Origin: Nocardia puris
Lineage (GTDB): Bacteria; Actinomycetota; Actinomycetes; Mycobacteriales; Mycobacteriaceae
Reading direction: 5' to 3'
NCBI RefSeq assembly: GCF_003315035.1
Contig: NZ_QNRE01000002.1
Coordinates: 558,001 to 622,000, forward strand
DNA length: 64,000 nt
This document shows positions 9,574-17,460 of the stretch, piece after piece. Every line of letters starts with the position of its first letter. The stretch's first letter is position 1. Below the pieces are notes generated by a model. It had not been told where the DNA came from. It saw only the letters and a program-made list of their open reading frames with translations, and ran no database searches. A program made the position numbers and the translations under genes.

Positions 9574-10197
9574 TCACGGTGTGCGGGGTGGGGGTCCTTC
9601 GGCGAGGACGGCGCGCACGGCGGCGCGCAGCCTGGCGCGCGCGTCGGGGTCGGCGAGCCGGTCGCGGTCGAGCAGGATGGCGGTGGGCAGGTCGACCACG
9701 CAGAGGGTGAGCACGTCGACGGCGCGGCGGTCGCCCCGTCCCCACAGGCGCCGGGCCAGCCGCACCAGGAGCGCGACGAGCGCGCGTTCGGCGGCCGCCA
9801 CGTCGGTGGCGAGGTCGCCGGGGAGGTCTTCGCCGAGCAACCGGTCACGCGACAGCGTGAGCAGCAGGCGCGAGGAGCCGGGATACCGTTCGGCGAACAC
9901 GCTGGGCGCCTCGGCGGCGGCCACGACGGCGGCGATCCCGGAATGCTCGACGCCCGAGTCCTTTTCGCTCGCGTCGACGAGTTCGGTCTGCACCGCGAGG
10001 AACCGGTGAGCCGCGCGCAGCCAGGTTCGCCCGAGCAGCCCGGCGCGGGACCCGAACGTGTGGTACAGCGCGCCGTTGGACGCACCGGTGGCGGCCGCGA
10101 CCGCGCGGACGGTGACCGCGCCGGGCCCGCCGCCGGCCGCGAGGGCTTCGGCGGCGTCGAGAACGACCTCGGGGTCGTGGAAGCGGGGGCGCGGCAC
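9574..10197 (-). CDS. TetR-family regulator of the adjacent ECH gene
   Basis: This 207-residue protein has an N-terminal TetR helix-turn-helix (TVRAVAAATGASNGALYHTFGSRAGLLG) and an all-helical ligand domain of the usual length. The start is GTG 10197, only 10 bp from a perfect palindrome (10208-10229) that overlaps the expected -10 area, so it most likely represses itself and the ECH gene that follows at 10 bp. The leader is so short that the transcript may be leaderless. The ligand is unknown, though an acyl-CoA is a reasonable guess given the partner. Confidence 0.88.
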   Translation of the reverse strand: MPRPRFHDPEVVLDAAEALAAGGGPGAVTVRAVAAATGASNGALYHTFGSRAGLLGRTWLRAAHRFLAVQTELVDASEKDSGVEHSGIAAVVAAAEAPSVFAERYPGSSRLLLTLSRDRLLGEDLPGDLATDVAAAERALVALLVRLARRLWGRGDRRAVDVLTLCVVDLPTAILLDRDRLADPDARARLRAAVRAVLAEGPPPRTP

Positions 10198-10207
10198 CCG
10201 GACAGGA

Positions 10208-10229
10208 TAACAGAGCGGATGCTCTGTTA
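10208..10229. promoter_or_regulatory. Perfect TetR-type palindrome
   Basis: TAACAGAGC-GGAT-GCTCTGTTA has two perfect 9-bp arms with a 4-bp centre. It lies 11 bp upstream of the TetR/ECH operon and in the gap shared with the TetR gene that starts at 10393 on the other strand. Autorepression of the minus-strand operon is the most likely role. Confidence 0.75.
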
Positions 10230-10392
10230 CTCGCGGTCGCCGGCGGCACTGCGTATTTCGCCACGTAACAGCTACTTTGAGTCACCCCCGGAGGTGGTGT
10301 ACGGATTTCGTTGTGCGCGCCCGTTCCCGCGGCCGTTTGCGGTACTGTTCGGGCCCTCACCCCCTTGACGGCGCGAACAGAACGGCATCCGA

Positions 10393-10965
10393 ATGTCACG
10401 AGTGGTCACCAAGGAGCAGTACTTCGGCACGGCTCTGGAGGTGCTGGCGGAGCTGGGATTCAAGGGCCTGAATATCGGATTGCTCTGTCGCAGACTGGGA
10501 GTCACCAGCGGCTCGTTCTATCACCACTTCGGCAGTTGGCAGGGTTTCGTGGACGCCTTGCTCGAGCATTGGGAGCAGCGCCAGGTGCGCATCCTGCGCT
10601 CCTCGAACTTCAATCAGGGCGATCCCGACGAGGATGTGCGCGCCATGGCGGATCTCGCCGCGGGACTGCATCATTCGGCCGAGGCCGCCATTCGCGCGTG
10701 GGCGGCCAACGACGAGTCGGTGAGCGCGGCGGTGAAGCGGGTGGACGAATCGCGCCACCGCACGGTGCAGCGCGTGGTGCGCGGCGTGGTGGGCGACGAG
10801 GACACCGCCGCCGTGGTCACCTCGCTCGGGATGGCGATGTTGATCGGTTACCAGCAGATCGCGGCGAGCGGGGAGAACATCTGCCTGGAGCGCCTGCTGG
10901 ATCAGTACTCGCGCCTCATCTACTCCCACGCCCGCACCGCCGAACCGGTCGGCGCCTCCTACTGA
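10393..10965 (+). CDS. TetR/AcrR-family transcriptional regulator
   Basis: This 190-residue protein has a clear TetR HTH (GLNIGLLCRRLGVTSGSFYHHFGSWQGFVDALL) followed by a helical effector domain with a ProQ-less tail ending in a Ser/His/Ala stretch. It begins at ATG 10393 without a visible SD. It is 50 bp upstream of the MEST-like hydrolase gene on the same strand and is divergent from the TetR/ECH operon. Either neighbour could be its target. No obvious palindrome other than 10208-10229 is seen in the gap. Confidence 0.85.
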   Translation: MSRVVTKEQYFGTALEVLAELGFKGLNIGLLCRRLGVTSGSFYHHFGSWQGFVDALLEHWEQRQVRILRSSNFNQGDPDEDVRAMADLAAGLHHSAEAAIRAWAANDESVSAAVKRVDESRHRTVQRVVRGVVGDEDTAAVVTSLGMAMLIGYQQIAASGENICLERLLDQYSRLIYSHARTAEPVGASY

Positions 10966-11015
10966 TTTCGGCGGATTCCGTGCCGCCGCGCGGGCGGGCG
11001 CGCGATGCTGGCGGC

Positions 11016-11906
11016 ATGGACGATTTCGCGACCTGGCGGGCGAACGGCCACCGCTTCACCCATCGCGGACACCAGATCTTCCTGGCCGAGGGCGGCTCGG
11101 GCGGCGGGGAAACGCTGCTGTGCCTGCACGGGTTTCCGACCGCGTCCTGGGACTGGCATCCGATCTGGCCGGATCTGTGCGCGCGGTTCGGCCACGTGCT
11201 GGCCCCGGACATGATCGGTTTCGGGTGGTCGGCCAAACCCCGCGACTACGACTATTCGATCGCCGATCAAGCCGACCTGCACGAATCCCTGCTGCGGGAG
11301 CGACAGGTGCGGCGGGTGCATCTGCTGGCCCACGACTACGGCGACACCGTCGCGCAGGAATTGCTGGCCCGCGCCGCCGACCGCGCCGCGGTGGGCGACG
11401 ATTCGCTGGTGATCGCGTCGGTGTGCCTGCTCAACGGAGGCTTGTTCCCCGAGACGCATCGGCCGCGTGCGGTGCAGCGGCTGCTGGCAAGCCCGCTGGG
11501 CCCGGTGGTGGGTGCGCTGGGTGGTGAGCGCGCGTTCACCCGCAGCCTGGCGGCGGTGTTCGGGCCGCGCACGCAGCCCTCGCCGGAGGAGTTGCGCCGG
11601 TTCTGGCTGCTATGGCACAACCATCACGGGAACCGCAACGCGCACAAGCTGATCCGCTACATGGCCGAACGCCGCGCGCACCGCGAACGCTGGGTGGGCG
11701 CGTTGACGCGGGCGCCGATGCCGGTGCGGCTGATCGACGGCGCGCTGGATCCGGTGTCGGGTGCGCACATGGTGCGCCGCTACCGCGAGCTGGTCCCCGA
11801 TCCGGATGTCGTGGAGCTGGCGGATGTGGGCCACTATCCGCAGGTGGAGGCACCGCAGCGGACGGCGGCGGCGTTCGCCGACTTCCACGACACCGAGGTC
11901 GGGTGA
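11016..11906 (+). CDS. MEST-like alpha/beta hydrolase
   Basis: This 296-residue protein matches the animal mesoderm-specific-transcript (MEST/PEG1) branch of the epoxide-hydrolase/haloalkane-dehalogenase group. The nucleophile elbow is AHDYGD with Asp107 rather than Ser, followed by TVAQELL, then LLNGGLFPETHRP, VFGPRTQPS, RWVGAL and a late GALDPVSG acid and HYPQVE histidine, all in family order. The oxyanion strand is LHGFPTASWDW. The substrate of this branch is not established. Start ATG 11016 is chosen because the family N-terminus begins here; an open frame runs upstream through the TetR gene but is out of its frame. Confidence 0.88.
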   Translation: MDDFATWRANGHRFTHRGHQIFLAEGGSGGGETLLCLHGFPTASWDWHPIWPDLCARFGHVLAPDMIGFGWSAKPRDYDYSIADQADLHESLLRERQVRRVHLLAHDYGDTVAQELLARAADRAAVGDDSLVIASVCLLNGGLFPETHRPRAVQRLLASPLGPVVGALGGERAFTRSLAAVFGPRTQPSPEELRRFWLLWHNHHGNRNAHKLIRYMAERRAHRERWVGALTRAPMPVRLIDGALDPVSGAHMVRRYRELVPDPDVVELADVGHYPQVEAPQRTAAAFADFHDTEVG

Positions 11907-11917
11907 GACGCCCGCCA

Positions 11918-11935
11918 CTATGGTCGGCCCCATAG
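11918..11935. promoter_or_regulatory. Operator CTATGG-N6-CCATAG before TetR gene
   Basis: Perfect 6-bp arms, CTATGG (11918-11923) and CCATAG (11930-11935), lie 10 bp before the GTG of the TetR gene at 11945. The core TATGG-N6-CCATA recurs at 13470-13485 in the promoter of the molybdoenzyme operon, which suggests that this TetR protein binds both. Confidence 0.7.
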
Positions 11936-11944
11936 AATGGGTGG

Positions 11945-12532
11945 GTGGCAGCGACAGGTAGCACCTCCAGGAAGCCGAGCGCGCGGGAGCGCATGATCGC
12001 CGGCGCGATCGAGTCGTTGCGCGTGCACGGCGCCAGCGCGACCAGTGTGGATCGGGTGCTGGCCGAGACCGGCGCGCCGCGCGGCTCGGTGTATCACCAT
12101 TTCCCCGGTGGACGCACCCAACTGATCACCGACGCGATCACGACGGCGGGGGAGGTGATGTCGGCCTATATCGAGGACATCACCCGCGAGGGCGAGCCAT
12201 TCGACGCACTCGATCGTTTCGCGAACATGTGGCGCAAGACGTTGCGGGACAGCGACTTCCGCGCGGGCTGCCCCATCTTCGCGGTGGCCGTGGAAACCAA
12301 CGACGACGCACCGCAGTTCGCCGCGGTCGCCGCCGAGGTGTTCGCCCGCTGGCAGGCCGCGCTGGCCGAGGGGTTCTCGCGCTACGGCATGCCCGCCGAC
12401 CGCGCTCGCCGCCTGGCCACGCTCACCGTGACCGCGATGGAGGGCGCGATCGCGCTGTGCCGCGCGCAGCACTCACTCACCCCGCTCGACGACATCGTCG
12501 ACGAACTGAAAGCGCTCTACACCGCCCGCTGA
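11945..12532 (+). CDS. TetR-family regulator (LmrA/YxaF type)
   Basis: This 195-residue regulator has the HTH SATSVDRVLAETGAPRGSVYHHFPGGRTQLI and a C-terminal domain with the FRAGCPIFAVAVE pattern typical of the LmrA/QacR-like YxaF subgroup. It starts at GTG 11945 just after the CTATGG-N6-CCATAG repeat. The same repeat core occurs in the promoter region of the enoyl-CoA hydratase/molybdoenzyme/tautomerase operon 1.5 kb downstream. It is therefore the likely repressor of that operon and of itself, and probably also of the SDR gene that follows on the same strand. Confidence 0.9.
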   Translation: MAATGSTSRKPSARERMIAGAIESLRVHGASATSVDRVLAETGAPRGSVYHHFPGGRTQLITDAITTAGEVMSAYIEDITREGEPFDALDRFANMWRKTLRDSDFRAGCPIFAVAVETNDDAPQFAAVAAEVFARWQAALAEGFSRYGMPADRARRLATLTVTAMEGAIALCRAQHSLTPLDDIVDELKALYTAR

Positions 12533-12634
12533 GCTCCTACCGGGGTCGGAGCGCGAATCCGACCGCGCGCCGATGCCCGCGCCCGCCGCGCTCGATACCG
12601 TGCAGACACCAACGACCGGAAGTGGTGGCGGGCC

Positions 12635-13426
12635 ATGCGCATCAAGGGAACTCGGGTACTGATCACGGGCGCGACCGGCGGGATCGGTCACGCCATCACC
12701 CGCGCGGTGGCGGCGCGCGGCGGGCAGCCGGTGGTGACCGGGCGGCGGGTGGACGCACTCGAGGCCCTGGCCGCCGAGACCGGGGCGGTCGCGATCGCGG
12801 CCGATCTGGCCGACCGCGACGGTGTCGCGAAGCTGCTGGCGGAGGTGGGGCAGGTCGACGTGGTGGTCGCGAACGCGGCGCTGCCGGCCAGCGGGCTGCT
12901 CACCGACTTCACGGTCGAGCAGATCGACCGCACGCTCGACGTGAATCTGCGCGCGCCGATCCTGACCGCGCGCCTGCTGGCCGAACCGCTCGCCGCGCAG
13001 GGCCGGGGGCACCTGGTGTTCCTCTCCTCGATCGCGGGCAAGGTCGCCTCGCCGGGCGCCTCGCTCTACAACGCGACGAAGTTCGGGGTGCGCGGGTTCG
13101 CGCAGGCGTTGCGGCAGGATCTGGCGCCGGCCGGGGTGGGGGTGTCGACCGTGTTCCCGGGTTTCGTGCGGGACGCGGGGATGTTCGCCGACGCGGGTGT
13201 CGCGGCGCCGCCGGGAGTGGGCACGTCGAGTCCGGAGGACGTGGCCGCGGCGGTGGTGCGGGCAGTCGAACGTGATCTCGGGGAGGTGGATGTGGCGTCG
13301 CCGCAGATGCGGGTGGCCGCGCGATTCGCCGGTGTCGCACCGGGTCTCACGGCGCGCATCCAGCGGTGGGCGGGGGCCGGCGCGCTCTCGGCGAAGCTGG
13401 CCGACGGGCAGCGCGCCAAGCGCTGA
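12635..13426 (+). CDS. Short-chain dehydrogenase/reductase (SDR)
   Basis: This 263-residue classical SDR has the cofactor motif GATGGIG (12-18), the NAA motif (VVANAAL), the catalytic Ser132 in FLSSIAG, and YNATK with Tyr145 and Lys149. An Arg-Arg pair after the second strand (TGRRVD) suggests NADP(H) preference. The C-terminus is extended by a hydrophobic/basic segment (about 225-263) that may contact membrane. The substrate is unknown. It lies 100 bp after the TetR gene and before the operator-controlled molybdoenzyme operon, so it is a plausible member of the same regulated pathway. Confidence 0.88.
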   Translation: MRIKGTRVLITGATGGIGHAITRAVAARGGQPVVTGRRVDALEALAAETGAVAIAADLADRDGVAKLLAEVGQVDVVVANAALPASGLLTDFTVEQIDRTLDVNLRAPILTARLLAEPLAAQGRGHLVFLSSIAGKVASPGASLYNATKFGVRGFAQALRQDLAPAGVGVSTVFPGFVRDAGMFADAGVAAPPGVGTSSPEDVAAAVVRAVERDLGEVDVASPQMRVAARFAGVAPGLTARIQRWAGAGALSAKLADGQRAKR

Positions 13427-13456
13427 TCCGGGATGGTTCGGATCCACGGGCTCCTC

Positions 13457-13487
13457 TTGACACCATGATTATGGTGTATGCCATAGT
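13457..13487 (+). promoter_or_regulatory. Promoter and TetR operator of the molybdoenzyme operon
   Basis: A consensus -35 TTGACA (13457-13462) is followed by CATAGT or CCATAG (13481-13487) as the best -10. Two overlapping inverted repeats lie between: ACACCAT-GATT-ATGGTGT (13460-13477) and TATGG-N6-CCATA (13470-13485). The second has the same arms and spacing as the site before the TetR gene at 11945. Occupancy would cover both promoter elements. Confidence 0.72.
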
Positions 13488-13539
13488 GAAGGCAGAGGGC
13501 GGACCACCGGCCCTCGCCGCGCGCCGTTAGGAGCCGCCG

Positions 13540-14514
13540 ATGTCCCGCGCCGCCGCTCTCCAGCTGGAGACGATCGCCCCAGTCCAGGACGGACGGGTAC
13601 TCACCGCCCGCCTCAGCGCGCCACCGCTGAACTTCGTGACAAAGGAGGTGGTGCGCGATCTGGACACGCTCACCGCCGCCGTGGACGCCGACGATTCGGT
13701 GGGCGCGGTCGTCCTCACGGGTGGAGTGCCCGGCCGGTTCCTCACCCACGCCGATCCCGTCGCACTGGCCGACATGATCGAGCGGCCCCATCCGTTCGTG
13801 CCCGCCGGGGTGGCGCGGCCGTTCCTGCGGGCGCTCGACGTCGCACTGCGCATTCCCGGCGCGGCGTCGGTCACCGAACGGGCCGGGGGCGGTCTGGGCG
13901 CCGGATTGGTGTGGGGGCATCGGTGGAAGCGAACGACGTTGCGGATGAACCGTTCCCGCGCGGTGTACGTGGCGGCGATCAACGGTCCCGCGCTGGGCGG
14001 CGGCCTCGAGATCGCCTTGGCCTGCGATCTGCGCTACGCCGCCGACGCCGAACACGTGCGGCTCGGGCAGATCGAAACCCTCGCCAACCTGATCCCGGGC
14101 GGCGGCGGCACGCAGCGCCTGATCCGCCTGCTCGGCGCGGCCAAAACCATCGAACTCACCCTGGAAGGCGCACCGCTGGCGGTGCGGGAAGCGGCGTGGC
14201 TGGGCCTGGTGCACCGGGTGATCCCCGAGGGCCAGTTGCTCGCCGAATCCCAGCTCACCGCCGCCCGACTCGCGGCCCGCAATCCGGTGGTGATCGCCGA
14301 ACTCAAACGCGCCGTCTACTTCGGCACCGACACCACGCTCTCGCGCGGACTGGACCGTGAACTGGCCGCGTTCGTCTCGGTGGGAACCACGGCCGGGGCG
14401 TCCCGCACCTTCGGCGCCTTCGCCGACGACCTGGCGCGGTTGGGTGACACCCCGTTCCTGGCCGATCCCAAACCGTGGTTCGACGGCAGCCGCGTCGATC
14501 AGGTGAGCCCGTGA
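13540..14514 (+). CDS. Enoyl-CoA hydratase/isomerase-family protein, first gene of Mo operon
   Basis: This 324-residue crotonase-fold protein is longer than a standard ECH (about 260). It has the second oxyanion strand AINGPALGGGLEIALACD, then a GQIETLANLIPGGGGTQRL helix in which a Glu sits at the hydratase Glu144-like position. The first half is atypical: the usual FxAGAD loop reads GRFLTHADP, and about 50 residues with a Gly-rich AGGGLGAGLVWGHRW insert follow. Its stop overlaps the start of the molybdoenzyme gene (GTGA), so the two are translationally coupled. Probably it hydrates or isomerises a CoA ester in the pathway of the operon. Confidence 0.85.
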   Translation: MSRAAALQLETIAPVQDGRVLTARLSAPPLNFVTKEVVRDLDTLTAAVDADDSVGAVVLTGGVPGRFLTHADPVALADMIERPHPFVPAGVARPFLRALDVALRIPGAASVTERAGGGLGAGLVWGHRWKRTTLRMNRSRAVYVAAINGPALGGGLEIALACDLRYAADAEHVRLGQIETLANLIPGGGGTQRLIRLLGAAKTIELTLEGAPLAVREAAWLGLVHRVIPEGQLLAESQLTAARLAARNPVVIAELKRAVYFGTDTTLSRGLDRELAAFVSVGTTAGASRTFGAFADDLARLGDTPFLADPKPWFDGSRVDQVSP

Positions 14515-16757
14515 CCACCACCGAGCGGTGGCATGCCACCGCCTGCATCCTGTGCGAGAACAACTGCGGGCTGCTGGTGCGCCTGGACGGCCGCCGGTTC
14601 GAGAAGATCCGCGGCGACAAGGACCATCCCGCCTCGGCCGGCTACACCTGCAACAAGGCGCTGCGCCTGGACCACTACCAGAACGGCGGCACCCGCCTCA
14701 CCAGCCCGCTGCGCCGCGAACCCGACGGCACCTACACCGAAATCGACTGGGACACCGCCATTTCCGAGATCGCGGCGGGCCTGTCGGCGGTGCGGGACGC
14801 GCACGGCGGCGACAAGATCTTCTATTACGGCGGCGGTGGCCAGGGCAATCACCTCGGCGGCGCCTACAGCGGCGCGCTGCGCCGTGCGCTGGGCAGCCGT
14901 TACCGGTCCACGGCGCTGGCGCAGGAGAAGACAGGGGAGGGCTGGGTCGACGCCCACCTCACCGGCGGGCACACCACCGGCGATTTCGAGCACGCCGAGG
15001 TGTCGGTGTTCCTCGGCAAGAATCCGTGGCAATCCCACGGCGTCGCCCGCGCCCGCACCGTGCTGCAGCAGATCGCGAAAGACCCGGCGCGCACCATGAT
15101 CGTGCTCGACCCGGTGCGCACCGAGACCGCGGAGATGGCCGATATCCACCTGCCGGTGCGGCCGGGCACCGACGCGTGGTGCCTGGCGGCGATGCTGGCC
15201 GTCCTGGTCCGCGACGACCTGCTCGACCACGGCTTCCTCGCCGAACACACCACCGACGCGGCACCGGTGCTGGACGCGTTGCGCGCCGTCGACATCGACG
15301 CCTACGCCGAGGTCTGCGGCGTGCCTGTCGATCTCGTGCGCGCGGCCGCGCACCGCATCGGCACCGCGGGCAGCGTCGCCACCTACGAGGACCTGGGCGT
15401 GCAGCAGAGCCCCAACAGCACCCTCGTCTCCTACCTGAACAAACTGCTGTGGCTGCTGACCGGCAATTTCGCGAAACGCGGTGCGATGCATCCGCATTCG
15501 TGGCTGGTGCCGCTGGCCGGGTACGACCGCGAGATCAAACGCACCCCGGTGACGGGCGCACCGATCCTGGGCGGGATGGTGCCGTGCAACAGCATCGCCG
15601 AGGAAATCCTCACCGACCATCCCGACCGGTTCCGGGCGATGATCATCGAATCGTCCAATCCGGCGCACTCGCTGGCGGATTCGGCCGCGTTCCGCGCCGC
15701 GCTCGACGCCCTCGATCTCGTGGTGGTCATCGATATCGCGTTCACCGAGACCGCCCGCCGCGCCGACTACGTGCTGCCCGCGGCCAGCCAGTTCGAGAAG
15801 TGGGAAGCCACGTTCTTCACGTTGGAGTTCCCGCACAACACTTTCCACCTGCGGGCGCCGCTGCTCGACCCGCTGCCGGGCACCCTGCCGGAGCCCGAGA
15901 TCTACGCGCGGTTGCTGCGCGAACTCGGCGTGGTCTCGCGCCGGCGGCTGGCGCTGCTGAGCGCGGCGGCGCGGCTGGGGCGGCGCGCGTATCTGGGAGC
16001 GTTCGCGGCGCTGATGGCGATCGACAAGAAGACGTTCGGGCTGGCCCCGTATCTGCTGTATGAGACGCTGGGGCCGACGCTGCCCGACGGGGCGCGCTCG
16101 GCGGCGGTGCTGTGGGCGTTGACGCAGCGTGTCGCGAAACTGCATCCGGCGGCCATGCGCCGCGCCGGGCACCGCAACGCCGACGCCTTGTTCGACGCGA
16201 TCCTCGCGGGCCGGTCCGGGGTGACGTTCACCGTCGACGACTACGCCGACGCCTGGGACTACGTGCCGCACCCCGGGAAACGGATTCCGCTGGCCATCCC
16301 CGAACTCCTCGCTGCCCTGCGTGATCTGGGCGGTGCGCCCGTCGCCCACACCAGCGACGAGTTCCCGTTCGTGCTGTCGGCGGGCGAGCGGCGCGCGTTC
16401 ACCGCGAACACGATCTTCCGGGACGACAGCTGGCGCCGCCGCGATCCGCAGGGCGCGTTGCGCGTCAATCCCGACGACGCCGCCGGACTCGGCCTGTCCT
16501 CGGGCGACCGGGCGCGCGTCACCACGGCGCGTGGCAGCGCGCTGACCACCGTCGAGGTCACCGACCGGATGCAGCGCGGCCACGTCTCGCTGCCCAACGG
16601 TTTCGGTCTCGACCTGCCGGGTGGGCGCACCGGCGTCGCCCTCAACGAACTCACCGACCTCACGCTGCGCGACAGCATCGCGGGTACCCCGTGGCACAAA
16701 CACGTGCCCGCCCGCCTCGAACCCGCACCCGACCAAGGAGTCACCCCATGCCCCTGA
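14511..16757 (+). CDS. Molybdopterin-dependent oxidoreductase (DMSO-reductase superfamily)
   Basis: This 748-residue protein starts at GTG 14511, overlapping the upstream stop by 4 nt. It opens with a [4Fe-4S] motif C12-x2-C15-x3-C19-x27-C47, followed by a bis-MGD domain (YYGGGGQGN, FLGKNPWQSHG, VLDPVRTETAEMADIHLPVRPGTDAW, ESSNPAHS) and a C-terminal molydopterin-dinucleotide-binding domain (RVNPDDAAGLGLSSGDRARV). No Tat signal is present, so it acts in the cytosol. The segment aligned with the Mo-ligand loop reads AQEKTGEGW and contains no Cys. No small Fe-S or membrane subunit is nearby. The substrate is unknown; coupling to a crotonase and a tautomerase suggests a catabolic hydroxylase, hydratase or dehydrogenase. 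Confidence 0.9.
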   Translation: MTTTERWHATACILCENNCGLLVRLDGRRFEKIRGDKDHPASAGYTCNKALRLDHYQNGGTRLTSPLRREPDGTYTEIDWDTAISEIAAGLSAVRDAHGGDKIFYYGGGGQGNHLGGAYSGALRRALGSRYRSTALAQEKTGEGWVDAHLTGGHTTGDFEHAEVSVFLGKNPWQSHGVARARTVLQQIAKDPARTMIVLDPVRTETAEMADIHLPVRPGTDAWCLAAMLAVLVRDDLLDHGFLAEHTTDAAPVLDALRAVDIDAYAEVCGVPVDLVRAAAHRIGTAGSVATYEDLGVQQSPNSTLVSYLNKLLWLLTGNFAKRGAMHPHSWLVPLAGYDREIKRTPVTGAPILGGMVPCNSIAEEILTDHPDRFRAMIIESSNPAHSLADSAAFRAALDALDLVVVIDIAFTETARRADYVLPAASQFEKWEATFFTLEFPHNTFHLRAPLLDPLPGTLPEPEIYARLLRELGVVSRRRLALLSAAARLGRRAYLGAFAALMAIDKKTFGLAPYLLYETLGPTLPDGARSAAVLWALTQRVAKLHPAAMRRAGHRNADALFDAILAGRSGVTFTVDDYADAWDYVPHPGKRIPLAIPELLAALRDLGGAPVAHTSDEFPFVLSAGERRAFTANTIFRDDSWRRRDPQGALRVNPDDAAGLGLSSGDRARVTTARGSALTTVEVTDRMQRGHVSLPNGFGLDLPGGRTGVALNELTDLTLRDSIAGTPWHKHVPARLEPAPDQGVTPCP

Positions 16758-17194
16758 TCGACGTCTACGCCGTGGAAGACACCCTCGCCCCCGAGACCGC
16801 CTCCGCGCTGCTCGAGGAGCTCGCGACCATCCTGCTGCGCTGGGAAGGCGCGCCCGACACCGAATTCTTCCGCGAGATCACCTGGGTGTACCTGCATCCG
16901 CTGCCCGCCACGGCGCTGGCGGTGGGCGGCAGGCCCGGCGGCAGCCCACGCTTCCGCGTGGAGATCACGGTGCCCGCCGGTGCGCTCTCGCAGCGCCGCA
17001 AGGAAGGGTTGGTCGCCGACGTGCACGCCGCCGTCACCGCGGCGGCGGGGCTCGAGCCCGAGCGGGCCCTGCACGTGTGGACGCTGATCCGGGAAGTGCC
17101 GGACGGCAATTGGGGCGCGGCGGGGCAGGTCATCCGCTTCAGCGACCTGCTCGCCGTGTCGGGGGCCGAGCGGGAGAAGGTCGCGGAGTCCTGA
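16748..17194 (+). CDS. Tautomerase-family protein (4-OT/MSAD-like)
   Basis: This 148-residue protein begins MPLIDVY, so removal of Met exposes the catalytic Pro1 of the tautomerase superfamily. It contains two beta-alpha-beta units, as in the fused 4-oxalocrotonate tautomerase relatives, with RVEITVPAGALSQRRKEGLVADVHAAV and a later VWTLIREVPDGNWGAAGQ end, close to the tautomerase cis-CaaD/MSAD-like layout. ATG 16748 overlaps the end of the molybdoenzyme gene by 10 nt and has AAGGAG 8 nt upstream. It presumably handles an enol/keto or unsaturated acid intermediate of the operon pathway. Confidence 0.87.
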   Translation: MPLIDVYAVEDTLAPETASALLEELATILLRWEGAPDTEFFREITWVYLHPLPATALAVGGRPGGSPRFRVEITVPAGALSQRRKEGLVADVHAAVTAAAGLEPERALHVWTLIREVPDGNWGAAGQVIRFSDLLAVSGAEREKVAES

Positions 17195-17309
17195 GCGGTC
17201 GCGGTGACGACGGCGTCTCCGGCGGCCGCCACGGTCCCCGGTCGGTCCGACCCAGACGCCGAGTCACCAGCCGACGCCTCACCGGGGTTTCCCTTACGTC
17301 GAGTAGGCG

Positions 17310-17385
17310 ACCGTAACCGGTGATCGGCCCGCGCACATTCCGCGCGTGCCGTTCGGGTTTCGATCGCGGTCCGCGCGGTTACGGT
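17310..17385. repeat. 10-bp inverted repeat before the amidotransferase gene
   Basis: ACCGTAACCG (17310-17319) and CGGTTACGGT (17376-17385) are perfect inverted copies 56 bp apart in the 266-bp gap before the amidotransferase gene. They could form a long-loop hairpin or be two regulator sites. The gap has no coding sequence that I support. Confidence 0.4.
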
Positions 17386-17460
17386 GTCTGACATGAGCGA
17401 ACGCCATGAGCGGATCATGGGTCGGCGCCCCGCGGGGGCGAGCGCCGGTGAGGCGTCGGC

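Noticed and set aside
14499..16736. Minus-strand open frame of 745 codons
   Set aside because: Shadow of the molybdoenzyme gene, without SD or recognisable motifs.
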